The translations under genes were made by a program, and so were the position numbers. From positions 1-44,747 of the forward strand of contig NZ_JACTVI010000068.1 in assembly GCF_014495685.1 (NCBI RefSeq): a DNA stretch of 44,747 bases. Reading direction: 5' to 3'. Positions 22,838 to 31,332 of this stretch are shown here, one piece after another (position 1 is the first letter of the stretch; every line of letters begins with the position of its first letter). The notes below the pieces were generated by a model that was not told the DNA's origin, ran no database searches, and saw only the letters and a list, made by a program, of their open reading frames with translations. The stretch comes from Streptomyces sp. TRM68367 (GTDB taxonomy: Bacteria > Actinomycetota > Actinomycetes > Streptomycetales > Streptomycetaceae).

Positions 22838-23276
22838 GGCACGGCCTCTGCTCGCCGGATACGCATGGGCGGCCGCCGGTTCGCGTCGGCGCGCGTCCTC
22901 GATGAGGGGGTGACGACCATCTTCCGCCCGTCTCTCGGCAGGACCCTCCATTCTCGCGGACAAGATCCTTGATCACCGCTCGGTGGCGGCCAACCGACTC
23001 ACCGCGCAGGTCGCCTGCAGGAGGTCAGCCGCTCGTCGGGGAGGGTCACCCGGGTTGTGGCGAGCCGGCCCGCCGCCCCGGTGGGCGGGCCCATGCCGCC
23101 TTGTGCCAGTGGCTCGTCTCGGATAGTTGTTTCGCTGGTGAAAGTTGTTTGTCGGGAACGGCGTGCCAGGATCCGCGACACCGGTCTGTTGGCTGCCCAG
23201 GACCGCTACAGGCCTGATTCCGGACGGTTGTCCGGGAAGTGGCCGGCAGGCGCGTCCGGCGAGGTAGAAAGGACTT
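22838..23276. other. Divergent intergenic region between YihY and MarR genes
   Basis: If the longer YihY start were used, the first 126 bases would be coding. The remainder has no recognisable gene. Near the MarR start are a direct repeat AGTTGTTT (23125 and 23143) and a dyad TTTCGCTGGTGAAA. Confidence 0.45.
23130..23143. promoter_or_regulatory. Candidate MarR autoregulatory operator
   Basis: TTTCGCTGGTGAAA is an imperfect dyad with TTTC/GAAA arms, flanked on both sides by AGTTGTTT-type repeats, about 130 bases before the marR-type gene. MarR proteins often bind such sites near their own promoter. Assignment is by position only. Confidence 0.3.
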
Positions 23277-23792
23277 ATGCCGGAGCGTGAAGCCCCGATC
23301 GAGGGCGTGGATGATGTGGACGCGGTCACTCAAGCGGTCCTGACCGCCTCTCGATTGCTGGTGGCGGTCTCCGCCCGTTCGCTTGCCGCGGTGGAGGACG
23401 GGGTGACGCTTCCGCAGTTCCGGATGCTGGTGGTGCTGTCGACACACGGCGCCACGAACCTGGTCGCTCTCGCCGAACTGCTCAAAGTGGCGCCCTCGAC
23501 AGCGATGCGCATGGTGGACCGGTTGATCGCCGCTGGTCTGGCGGACCGGCAGATCAATCCGGAGAACCGCCGTGAAACCCTGCTGCAGCTGACCGAGGAC
23601 GGACGGCGCATGGTGGCGGACGTCACCGCGCGCCGGCGGGCCGAGATCGCTTCGATCGTGGAGAGGCTGGCTCCACCACAGCGGGCGGCACTGGTGGACG
23701 CGTTGACTGCCTTCAGCGAGGCCGGTGGCGAACCGCCCGTCCCGGCCGTCGGCGATTCCGCGATCCATCCGCTCGGCTGGACGACGGTGTGA
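23277..23792 (+). CDS. MarR-family transcriptional regulator
   Basis: 171 residues. The winged-helix core runs from about 35 to 125: LPQFRMLVVLSTHGATNLVA, LAELLKVAPSTAMRMVDRLI and the wing DRQINPENRRETLLQLTEDG. The V-A-P-S-T-A-M-R-M-V-D-R-L recognition helix and the N-R-R-E-T wing are typical. A C-terminal dimerisation helix (VERLAPPQRAALVDALTAFS) and a 25-residue unstructured tail follow. GAAAGGA seven bases upstream supports the ATG. The ligand is unknown. It could regulate the membrane protein genes on either side. It could also be considered for the TTTTGCAT-type palindromes, but none lies near its own promoter. Confidence 0.88.
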   Translation: MPEREAPIEGVDDVDAVTQAVLTASRLLVAVSARSLAAVEDGVTLPQFRMLVVLSTHGATNLVALAELLKVAPSTAMRMVDRLIAAGLADRQINPENRRETLLQLTEDGRRMVADVTARRRAEIASIVERLAPPQRAALVDALTAFSEAGGEPPVPAVGDSAIHPLGWTTV

Positions 23793-24158
23793 CCGGACGG
23801 CGAGCCTGACGATCTCACCGGTCGGCATGCTCCGCAGGCCTTGACGCAGGCCTGCGGAGGACTGGGCCGCGACGACTCGTCGGCTCACCACCGCCGCTGT
23901 GGCAGCGCATGGGACAGGCGGTCCGCAAGGCATCGGTGACGAGGCCGAGCTGTTCGCCGACGGCAACGGCGCGCTCGCCCGCAAGGAGGCATTGGTGACG
24001 CGGCCGGACGGATGTCGGCCCGGAAAGCGGCACCCCGTGGCTCCTCGCTGGTGGTGCGCGTGGGAACCCGCGGTGCCCGGTTGTCCCCGGCCGCCGCCGC
24101 AATGTGGAGAATGAGCGGATCAAAGTGGTGTGAATCGATTACGCGCAGATGGCGGGAC
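23793..24158. other. Intergenic region after the MarR gene
   Basis: After the stem-loop at 23830-23859 no frame in this stretch resembles a known protein. The open frames here are typical of non-coding high-GC DNA. Confidence 0.4.
23830..23859 (+). terminator. Stem-loop after the MarR gene
   Basis: CTCCGCAGGCC and GGCCTGCGGAG form an 11-bp perfect stem with an 8-base loop, 37 bases after the MarR stop. There is no T run, as is common for Streptomyces terminators. Confidence 0.55.
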
Positions 24159-24662
24159 ATGGTGGGCCTGCATCTCAATCACCTGACACACGGACTGCGG
24201 GCTTCGCTGCGCAACAACGGGCAGGCATACGGGTTCTCGGTGTCGATCACCGTAGCCCTGGCTCTGCTGGACACCGAGGCCAGGATGTCCGGAGTGGCGC
24301 ACATCATTTACTTCGCCCTGGGCGCGGCCACCGCGTTCAGCATCCTGGAGTTGCTGGCGTCGCGCACCTTCCACAAGCCGCTGGAGCAGGAACCCAGCAC
24401 GGTCATGGCCATGGGTGTCTCTCTCAGTGTGGTCTCCGTAGGCACAACATCCGTCCTGGCCTGGGCCTCCGCGCACCTGATCGGCGGTGTGATCGCGTGG
24501 CCGGTGACCGCCTTCCTGGTGTCCGTCGTCTACTCGCTGGTCGCCGGAGTGGAACTGGCCATCGCACAGCGGGCGCAGGAAGCGTCGTCGCACGGAGGGG
24601 AGATCAGGCGGAAGACCGTTGAGGAAGAGGAGGAACGCCGCACCGACGGCGGGGAGGAGTAG
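24159..24662 (+). CDS. Small four-helix membrane protein, unknown function
   Basis: About 167 residues from ATG (MVGLHLNHLTHGLRASLRNN). About four hydrophobic segments follow: AYGFSVSITVALALLDTEAR, AHIIYFALGAATAFSILELL, TVMAMGVSLSVVSVGTTSVL plus LAWASAHLIGGVIAWPVTAF, and a last one with VVYSLVAGVELAIAQRA. The C-terminal tail is highly charged (RRKTVEEEEERRTDGGEE) and presumably cytoplasmic. I do not recognise the family. The frame is open upstream to 24012, but that part has the composition of non-coding DNA, and GGCGGG just before the ATG gives modest support. It converges on nuoN. Confidence 0.6.
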   Translation: MVGLHLNHLTHGLRASLRNNGQAYGFSVSITVALALLDTEARMSGVAHIIYFALGAATAFSILELLASRTFHKPLEQEPSTVMAMGVSLSVVSVGTTSVLAWASAHLIGGVIAWPVTAFLVSVVYSLVAGVELAIAQRAQEASSHGGEIRRKTVEEEEERRTDGGEE

Positions 24663-24717
24663 GTCTGGTTCGGGCGTGTGGCCAACGAGCAGCCGCGTTC
24701 GCCGTGGTGGCTGAGTG

Positions 24718-26142
24718 TCAGGGCAGGAGCCGGCCGTGGGTCAGCGGGAGGGCGGCGCCGCCCGCGAGGCCGAGGGCGAGGGAGGCGGTGCCGGCGGTGT
24801 AGGCGGTCGCGGCGGACCAGCGGCCGGCGGTGGCGTGGGCGGGGGTGGGCAGGTCGGTGGGGGCGGGGTGGAAGAGGGGGGCGAGCCAGCGCAGGTAGTA
24901 GAAGAGGGAGGCGACGGTGTTGGCGACGGCGAGGGCGGCGAGCCAGGTGTAGCCGCCGTCGATGGTGGCGCTGAAGACTTCGAGCTTGCCGAGGAAGACG
25001 CTGGTGGGTGGCGTGCCGACCAGGCCGAGGAGGCAGACGACGAGGACGGCGGCGAGGCCGGGGCGGCGGCGGGCGAGGCCGCGGTAGTCCGCCAGGGTGC
25101 GGGCGTGGGGCAGTTCGGTGACGACGGCGAAGGCGCCGAGGTTGGTGACGGCGTAGGCGGCCAGGTAGAACAGCAGGCCCTGCTGGGCGAGGTCGGTGCG
25201 GGTGGCGACGGCGAGGGCCATGAGGAGGTAGCCGACCTGGCTGATGGTGGAGTAGGCCAGCAGTCGTTTGACGGAGGTCTGGAAGAAGGCGGCCAGGTTG
25301 CCCAGGGTCATGGAGGCGGCGGCCAGGACGGCCAGCAGCAGCGGCCAGTTGACGGCGGTGCCGGGCATCGCCTGGTGCAGGAGCCGGAAGCCGGCGATCA
25401 GTCCGCCGATCTTGGGCAGGGTGGTGACGTAGGCGGCTACGGGGGCGGTGGCGCCGTCGGTGACGTCCGGGACCCAGAAGTGTGCGGGTACGGCGCCGAT
25501 CTTGAACAGCAGTCCCGCCAGGACGGCGACGAGGCCGACCGCGACCGGGCCGTAGGACGCGGTGGGCAGCGCCACGCGCAGTTCGGCGTACAGGGTGGCG
25601 CGCCCGGCACCGTACAGCAGCGCGGTGCCGGCCAGCATGGTGGTGCCGAGCAGGGCTCCCAGCAGGTAGTACTTCAGGGCTGCCTCGGTTCCGGGGGCGT
25701 CCTTGGCGAAACCGGCGAGGGCGTACGCGGGGATGCTGGCCAGCAGATAGCCGGCGAACAGCATCAGCAGGTCGTTGGCGCCGATCATGGCGAGGGTTCC
25801 GGCGCCGGTCAGCAGGAGCAGTACGTAGTACTCGGCTTCGCGCTTGTGGTGGCGCATGGTCTCCACCGACATGGCGATGATCAGCAGGAGTGCGCCGAGG
25901 ACGGTGATGCGTCCGGTCTCGGTGGCGGCGTCGACGGCGAAGTCGTGGGAGAAGACGGCCTGTTCGCGGTCGGTGGCCAGGGTGACGGCGGTGGCCACCA
26001 GCCCGGTCACGCACGCCGTGGCCGCCAGGGCGGCGATGGCCCACTGGCGGCGGCGCGGCAGCCACCCGGCGGCGAGCAGGCCGATGACCGCCGCCGCGAC
26101 CAGGGCGGTTTCGGGGAGGAGCGCGGCGAGGTTGTCGTTCAT
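24718..26142 (-). CDS. nuoN: NuoN-like proton-pumping subunit of a partial complex I
   Basis: 474 residues, about 14 helices, Mrp-antiporter fold. Key stretches are LLFKIGAVPAHFWVPDVTDG and TTLPKIGGLIAGFRLL, which keep the two lysines of the central proton path, and FQTSVKRLLAYSTISQVGYL. At the position of the usual helix-5 glutamate (L-G-V-E-L-L-S-L-P in E. coli) the sequence is FAGYLLASIPAYALAGF, with Leu133, so that acidic residue seems lost. It is the last gene of the operon, and its ATG overlaps the nuoM stop (ATGA). It should sit in the membrane arm and pump or gate H+/Na+. Confidence 0.88.
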   Translation of the reverse strand: MNDNLAALLPETALVAAAVIGLLAAGWLPRRRQWAIAALAATACVTGLVATAVTLATDREQAVFSHDFAVDAATETGRITVLGALLLIIAMSVETMRHHKREAEYYVLLLLTGAGTLAMIGANDLLMLFAGYLLASIPAYALAGFAKDAPGTEAALKYYLLGALLGTTMLAGTALLYGAGRATLYAELRVALPTASYGPVAVGLVAVLAGLLFKIGAVPAHFWVPDVTDGATAPVAAYVTTLPKIGGLIAGFRLLHQAMPGTAVNWPLLLAVLAAASMTLGNLAAFFQTSVKRLLAYSTISQVGYLLMALAVATRTDLAQQGLLFYLAAYAVTNLGAFAVVTELPHARTLADYRGLARRRPGLAAVLVVCLLGLVGTPPTSVFLGKLEVFSATIDGGYTWLAALAVANTVASLFYYLRWLAPLFHPAPTDLPTPAHATAGRWSAATAYTAGTASLALGLAGGAALPLTHGRLLP

Positions 26143-27653
26143 CGGGCGATCAGCCCCACCAGCGTGCGGCTGGCCGGTTCGATCAGGTCCAGCAAGAAGC
26201 GGGGGACCACGCCGATGGCCAGGGCGATGGCGAGCAGCGGGACGACGGCGGCGGTCTCGGCGGTGGTCAGGTCACCGAATCCGCCGGTCCGGACGGAGGC
26301 GGGCAGGCGCACCGTGCCCAGGAACATGCGGCGCAGGGCACGCAGGAACAGGGCGGCGGTGATGAGGATGCCGGTCAGGGCGATGGCGGTGGCCACGGCC
26401 TGGGAGGCGAGGCTGCCGGTGAAGATCTGGAACTCGGCGATGAAGCCGGAGAAGCCGGGGATGCCCAGAGCCGCGAACGCGGCGACCGCAGTGGCGGCGG
26501 CGAACCGCGGGGAGGGGGCGGCGAGGCCGGAGTAGGCGTCGATGGCGTAGGTGCCGGCCCGGTCGTGCAGGACGCCGGAGAGCAGGAACAGGGCTCCGGT
26601 GAGCAGACCGTGACTGACCATCTGGGTGACGGCGCCGGTGACGGCCAGGGAGCGGGCCTGGGCGTCGGTGCCGGCCAGGACCCCGGCGGCGCCGACGGCG
26701 AGGACGACGTAGCCCATGTGGTTGACGGACGTGTAGGCGATCATACGTTTGAAGTCCGTCTGGGCCAGGGCGACCAGCGCGCCGTACACGACGGAGACGG
26801 CACCGACGACGATGAACACCCCCGCGTAATGCCGCCAGGAACCGGGCAGCAGGGGCATCGCGATGCGTACGAAACCGTAGGTGCCCATCTTCAGCAGGAT
26901 TCCGGCCAGGATCGCCGAGCCGGCCGCGGGCGCGTCGGTGTGGGCCGGGGGCAGCCAGGTGTGGAAGGGCACGGTCGGCGTCTTCACCGCCAGGCCGGCC
27001 CCGATCGCGAGCAGCACCAGGGCCGCGTAAGTGCCGTGCCCCGCCAGCGGGTCGGTGCGGGCCAGGTCGGCCATGTCGAAGGTGTGAGGGTCGGCGGCCA
27101 GATAGAGGCCGATGAAGCCGAGCAGCAGGGCGAGGGACCCGATGAAGGTGTAGAGGAAGAACTTCAGTGCCGCCGCGCGGGCCTTCTCGCCGGGACCCCA
27201 GCCGGCGATGACGAAGAACATGCCGACGATCGACAGGTCGAAGAAGAGGAAGAACAGGATCAGGTCGAGGGCGATGAACAGCCCGAGGCAGACCGTCTGC
27301 AGGAACAGGAACAGGCAGACGTACGAGCGGACCCGGCGCGTCTCGCGCAGCGAGTAGACGGCGACGGCCAGGAACAGCACGCAGGTCAGCGCCACCAGCG
27401 GCAGCGACAGGCCGTCCACGCCGACGTGGTAGCTCACCCCGGCACCGGGAATCCAGCGCACCCGCTGCTCGTACTGCAGGCCGCCGCCCGGGTCGAAGCC
27501 GCTCCACACGGCGATGACCAGGGCCAGGTCCACTGCGGCCGTGGCGATCCACACCCATGTGCAGGCCCGGTCCGGCATGCTGCGCGGCGCGAGCAGCAGC
27601 AGGGGGCAGGCCGCGAGCGGCAGGAACGCGATGACGGTCAGCACAAGGGTCAC
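26139..27653 (-). CDS. nuoM: NuoM-like proton-pumping subunit
   Basis: 504 residues from the GTG overlapping the nuoL stop. The open frame runs far upstream (to 29498), but only this part is NuoM. Conserved elements: PTVPFHTWLPPAHTDAPAAG, ILAGILLKMGTYGFVRIAMP, TDFKRMIAYTSVNHMGYVVL. The helix-5 segment reads FFLFFDLSIVGMFFVIAGWG, with Asp139 where complex I NuoM normally has Glu (E144 in E. coli). This is an acidic substitution that may keep function. The downstream nuoN overlaps by four bases. Confidence 0.9.
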   Translation of the reverse strand: MTLVLTVIAFLPLAACPLLLLAPRSMPDRACTWVWIATAAVDLALVIAVWSGFDPGGGLQYEQRVRWIPGAGVSYHVGVDGLSLPLVALTCVLFLAVAVYSLRETRRVRSYVCLFLFLQTVCLGLFIALDLILFFLFFDLSIVGMFFVIAGWGPGEKARAAALKFFLYTFIGSLALLLGFIGLYLAADPHTFDMADLARTDPLAGHGTYAALVLLAIGAGLAVKTPTVPFHTWLPPAHTDAPAAGSAILAGILLKMGTYGFVRIAMPLLPGSWRHYAGVFIVVGAVSVVYGALVALAQTDFKRMIAYTSVNHMGYVVLAVGAAGVLAGTDAQARSLAVTGAVTQMVSHGLLTGALFLLSGVLHDRAGTYAIDAYSGLAAPSPRFAAATAVAAFAALGIPGFSGFIAEFQIFTGSLASQAVATAIALTGILITAALFLRALRRMFLGTVRLPASVRTGGFGDLTTAETAAVVPLLAIALAIGVVPRFLLDLIEPASRTLVGLIAR

Positions 27654-29512
27654 CTCACCAACAGCACGATCAGGGTCAGTACCGCGAAGGCGACCGCCGC
27701 CTGGGCGTAGTACTGGTGCAGCAGGCCGGTCTGCGGGCGGCGCGCCCACTCGCCCAGGCGACGGGCGCCCATGGCGACCGAGCGGACGAGCGCGTCGAGG
27801 CCGCCGTCGTCGACGCGCCCGGCGAGCCGGGCCGCTGCCAGAGCGCCGTGCGCCGCCTGCCGTACGGCGCCGTCCACCACGCGGTCGTCGAAGGCGGCCA
27901 GCGCCCGTGCCAGGCCGAGGACCGGGCGGACGACTCCGGCGTGTGCCGCCCGCTCCAGATACAGCCATCCGTCGGCCCACCGCCACGCCCGCGCCGGAGC
28001 GCGCACGGGGCGCGGCCACCACCAGACGGCTGCGGCGGCGCCCAGCGCGACACCGGCGGACAGGGCCACTTCCCACGGCTTCGGGGACGGCTCGCCGGGA
28101 GCGCCGACCACGTCGCGCAGCCAGGCGGCCGGGCCGGGCAGCGCGAGCATCCCGAGGGTGGCGGCGCCGAAGGCGAGGACCAGCAGGGGCGGGCGGGTCC
28201 CGGCCGGGACGCGGCGGGTGCCGGACCGCTCGGTGTCGTACGCCGCTTCGGCGGGAGAGGGCCGCAGGACGTACCAGAGGGCCTTGGTGCTGTAGACGGC
28301 GGCGACGGCGGCCGCGGCGAGACCCACCGCGTACAGGCCACCGCTGCGGTGGTACGCGGCGGTCAGGACCTCGTCCTTGGTGGCCCACAGCGACAGAGGC
28401 GGCAGCCCCGCCAGCGCCAGGGCACCGACGGCGAAGGAGGCACCGACCCAGGGATACGTGCGGGCGGCGCCGCGCAGCGCGGGCAGTTGCTTGGTACCCA
28501 GCGCGGTCAGCCAGGCCCCGGCGGCCAGGAAGAGCCCGGCCTTGGTGGCGGCGTGCGCGACGAGCTGCGCCGTGCCGCCGGCCACGCCGGTGCTGCCCGC
28601 GGCGAGTACCGTGAAGCCGATCTGGGCGCACGTGGAGGCGGCCAACAGCTGTTTGAGGTCGGTCTGCGCCACGGCGACCACGCCCAGGGCGAGCGCGGTG
28701 GCCGCCCCGGTCCAGGCGACCAGCGGCCGGGCCCAGTCGGTCGCGGCCAGCAGCGGCCCGAGACGCAGCAGCAGATAAGCGCCGGCGGCGGCCATGGTCG
28801 CCGAGTGCAGCAGGGCCGAGACCGGGCTGGGGCCCTGCATGGCCCGCGACAGCCAGAAGGAGAACGGCAGTTGGGCGGATTTGCCCAGCGCAGCCACCAC
28901 CACCCCGGCGACCACCGGATGCAGCCACGGCCCGCCGGCCTCCGGCAGCGCGTCCAGGCGCAGCGATCCGACGCCGCCCGCCAGCGCCGCACCGGCCGCC
29001 AGATACAGGCCCAGATCGGCGGTGCGGGTGGTGAGGAACGCGGTGTCGGCGGCCTCGGCCCGGTGCGGCTGCCGCCACCAGAAGCCGATCAGCGCCCAGC
29101 TCGTCGCGCCCATCACCTCCCAGGCCATCAGCAGCAACGGCAGGGTGGTGGCGGTGACCGTCACCAGCATCGCCCCGGCGAACAGCAGCATCAGCCCGAA
29201 GAACCGGCCCCGGTTCTCCGCCCGGCCGAACTCGGCGGCGGAGAAGACCAGGACACACACGGTGACCGAGGCCACCATGATCACCATGACGGCGGACAGG
29301 CCGTCCACCCGCAACCCGGCCCGCATCCCCGCGAACAGCGGGACGCTCGCCGCGGGCCGGCCGCCCGCCACCGCGACGGCCAGGCCCAGCACGGCCGCGG
29401 CCACCGCCACGCCCATGACGGGCGCGGCCCGGTTGAACCGATGGCCGGTCAGGGCGAGTACGGCCCCGGCACCGAGCGGGACGGTGATCAGCAGCCACAG
29501 CAGCGCGCTCAC
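27650..29512 (-). CDS. nuoL: NuoL-like proton-pumping subunit
   Basis: 620 residues. The antiporter-like core shows MAWEVMGATSWALIGFWW with the helix-5 glutamate kept, LGKSAQLPFSFWLSRAMQGP, SPVSALLHSATMAAAGAYLL, TDLKQLLAASTCAQIGFTVL and AHAATKAGLFLAAGAWL. The C-terminal 150 residues contain an amphipathic, Ala/Arg-rich stretch (LARALAAFDDRVVDGAVRQA) before a final helix, consistent with the lateral helix that straps the antiporter subunits together. nuoK ends 4 bases upstream, and the stop overlaps nuoM by GTGA. Confidence 0.92.
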   Translation of the reverse strand: MSALLWLLITVPLGAGAVLALTGHRFNRAAPVMGVAVAAAVLGLAVAVAGGRPAASVPLFAGMRAGLRVDGLSAVMVIMVASVTVCVLVFSAAEFGRAENRGRFFGLMLLFAGAMLVTVTATTLPLLLMAWEVMGATSWALIGFWWRQPHRAEAADTAFLTTRTADLGLYLAAGAALAGGVGSLRLDALPEAGGPWLHPVVAGVVVAALGKSAQLPFSFWLSRAMQGPSPVSALLHSATMAAAGAYLLLRLGPLLAATDWARPLVAWTGAATALALGVVAVAQTDLKQLLAASTCAQIGFTVLAAGSTGVAGGTAQLVAHAATKAGLFLAAGAWLTALGTKQLPALRGAARTYPWVGASFAVGALALAGLPPLSLWATKDEVLTAAYHRSGGLYAVGLAAAAVAAVYSTKALWYVLRPSPAEAAYDTERSGTRRVPAGTRPPLLVLAFGAATLGMLALPGPAAWLRDVVGAPGEPSPKPWEVALSAGVALGAAAAVWWWPRPVRAPARAWRWADGWLYLERAAHAGVVRPVLGLARALAAFDDRVVDGAVRQAAHGALAAARLAGRVDDGGLDALVRSVAMGARRLGEWARRPQTGLLHQYYAQAAVAFAVLTLIVLLVR

Positions 29513-29516
29513 CGGC

Positions 29517-29822
29517 TCACCCCTTGAGATCCTCGGCCATGTCGGTCATGTCGACCTGCCTGGCCCGGTAGATCGCGGTGGTCACGGCGAATCCCATGGC
29601 CATCTCCACCGCCATCGCGACCACCGCCGCCACCACGACCACCTGCCCGCTCGCCGCCGTGGGGGCCACGAAGTGCCAGAACCCCGCACCGGCGACGATG
29701 ACACCGCCGATCATCAGCTCGATGCCCATCATGATCATGACGATGGACTGCTGGGACAGCGCCCCGAACACGCCGATGCAGAACAGCCCGGCAGCAAGCA
29801 GCAACACGAGTTCGAGGGTCAT
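29517..29822 (-). CDS. nuoK: NuoK-like subunit
   Basis: 101 residues, three helices: LVLLLAAGLFCIGVFGALSQ, VMIMMGIELMIGGVIVAGAG and VVAAVVAMAVEMAMGFAVTT. The membrane glutamates in M-G-I-E-L-M and A-V-E-M-A-M-G match those essential for proton translocation in complex I. The length is standard. The ATG overlaps the nuoJ stop by four bases. Confidence 0.93.
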   Translation of the reverse strand: MTLELVLLLAAGLFCIGVFGALSQQSIVMIMMGIELMIGGVIVAGAGFWHFVAPTAASGQVVVVAAVVAMAVEMAMGFAVTTAIYRARQVDMTDMAEDLKG

Positions 29823-30379
29823 CGGCCCACCCCTCCGCCGGCGGGGTCGCGCGCCGGGCGCTGGTCGAGGTCGTCACCGAACCGGTCGTAGCGCCCCCGG
29901 TGGGTGGCCAGCACGACCGTGGCCACCATCGTGGCCAGCAGCGCCACCCCGAGCGTGATCATGGTCAGCATCTGAGCGCCCATCAGCGACTCGCCCACCT
30001 GGAACGTCGTGTCCGCGGGCCGCGTGCCGGACCGGCGCGGCCACGGCACCAGCCAGATCCCAGCCGCCAGCGCCAGGAACAGGCCGACGCTGATGGCGAG
30101 CGCCCCGCGCTTGTTGTGCAGCATCGACATGGGCATCAGCCCGGCCGGGTTCATCATGTAGGCGATCATGAACACGGCCATGATCACCATCTCCATGACC
30201 ATCATCAGCACGACGACCACACCGAGATACGGCAGGCCCAGCACGACCACCACACCGCCCGCGCAGGCGAGCGAGCCCAGCAGCGCGAAGGTGACCCGGG
30301 CCATCGAGTTGCAGGTGAAGACCAGCACACCGCCGGCCACGGCGAGTGCGGCCAACGCCCAGAACAGCACCGCCTGCAC
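29819..30379 (-). CDS. nuoJ: NuoJ-like subunit
   Basis: About 186 residues starting at GTG with AAGGAGG eight bases upstream (VQAVLFWALAALAVAGGVLV). Five hydrophobic segments are visible. The diagnostic one is LPYLGVVVVLMMVMEMVIMA, the methionine-rich helix that corresponds to the pi-bulge helix region of NuoJ, followed by FMIAYMMNPAGLMPMSML. The last helix (MLTMITLGVALLATMVATVV) leads to a charged tail. A GTG six bases further upstream is possible but too close to the ribosome site. Confidence 0.85.
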   Translation of the reverse strand: MQAVLFWALAALAVAGGVLVFTCNSMARVTFALLGSLACAGGVVVVLGLPYLGVVVVLMMVMEMVIMAVFMIAYMMNPAGLMPMSMLHNKRGALAISVGLFLALAAGIWLVPWPRRSGTRPADTTFQVGESLMGAQMLTMITLGVALLATMVATVVLATHRGRYDRFGDDLDQRPARDPAGGGVGR

Positions 30380-30402
30380 GGTCACCACCTCCTTGGCGGT
30401 CC

Positions 30403-31332
30403 CTATCGGTTGAGTACGACCAGCGCCGGTACGAGCGCCTGAAGGATCGTCAGCGGGATGAGCACCACCCAGGCCAGCTCGACGTACCGGTCGGCGCGGA
30501 TGAGGGGCAGCCGCCGCCCGAGCCACACCAGAACCCCAAGCACGACCAGCGTCTTGACCAGTGACCAGGCCCACTCGGGCAGTCCCGGCCCCGCGCCGCC
30601 GCCGAGGAACAGCGGCACCGCCATCGCCGATCCCGCCGCCAGCCACAGCCACCGGCCCGCCTGCACCAGAAGCCGGTCCACGCCCGCCGCCTCGCCCAGC
30701 AACCCGCCGGCGATGTCCGCGCCGACCGGATACGCGAACGGGCCCAGGAAGCTGAACGCCAGCACGCCGCCCAGGTAGACGGCGAACGCGACCGGCATCC
30801 ACACCGCGAACCACAGGCCGTGCTGCGCGGCTACGATCTCGCCGATCCGCAGCGACTCCGCGCCGGTCGCGGGTGCGATGAGGGCGAACATCAGCGGCAG
30901 CTCGTAGGCGAGGCCCTGGGCGATGAAGCGGTAGCCGCCGACGAGGGAGAACGCCGCGTTCGGGCCCCACCCGGCCAGCCACAGCCCGGCCCAGGTGAGC
31001 ACCTCCATGGCGTTGAACCACACCACCCCGACCGACAGATCGGCCAGCACCCGGTCACCGAGCGGAACCACCAGAACGGACAGCACGGCCGCGACCGGCA
31101 CGGTCAGGACGCCGATCCGCCACAGCAACAGGTCCGGTGCGGGCATCCTGCGGGGCTGGGCGAGCAGCAGCCGCGGCACCTCCAGCAGCGGGCGCAGCGC
31201 CGCTGCGGCCGTGACGCGCCGCCCGGCCTGCCCGGCGGACAGCACCGCGTCGCCCGCCACCGCGAGCATCGCGAACAGCAACAGGAGCGCGGGTGCCAGG
31301 AGGAGCCCCCACCAGGGCGCGGCCTCAACCAC
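30403..31332 (-). CDS. nuoH: NuoH-like subunit (divergent)
   Basis: 309 residues, eight helices. Clear NuoH features are GWGPNAAFSLVGGYRFIAQG with LAYELPLMFALIAPATG, and the C-terminal LPLIRADRYVELAWVVLIPL (usual pattern R-x-D-Q-L-x-x-x-x-W-K-x-x-x-P). The loop that normally carries P-E-A-E-x-E-L-V-A-G-Y-x-T-E-Y-S-G near the quinone channel is here PVGADIAGGLLGEAAGVDRL, with most acidic residues missing. The quinone site or its coupling may therefore differ from classical complex I. The start overlaps gene X by 8 bases. There is no nuoI between nuoH and nuoJ. Confidence 0.86.
   Translation of the reverse strand: MVEAAPWWGLLLAPALLLLFAMLAVAGDAVLSAGQAGRRVTAAAALRPLLEVPRLLLAQPRRMPAPDLLLWRIGVLTVPVAAVLSVLVVPLGDRVLADLSVGVVWFNAMEVLTWAGLWLAGWGPNAAFSLVGGYRFIAQGLAYELPLMFALIAPATGAESLRIGEIVAAQHGLWFAVWMPVAFAVYLGGVLAFSFLGPFAYPVGADIAGGLLGEAAGVDRLLVQAGRWLWLAAGSAMAVPLFLGGGAGPGLPEWAWSLVKTLVVLGVLVWLGRRLPLIRADRYVELAWVVLIPLTILQALVPALVVLNR

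Noticed and set aside
26139..29498. A 1119-codon open frame spanning nuoM and nuoL
   Set aside because: Only the distal 504 codons match NuoM; the rest is an antisense-type GC frame over nuoL. The GTG at 27653 overlapping the nuoL stop is the real start.
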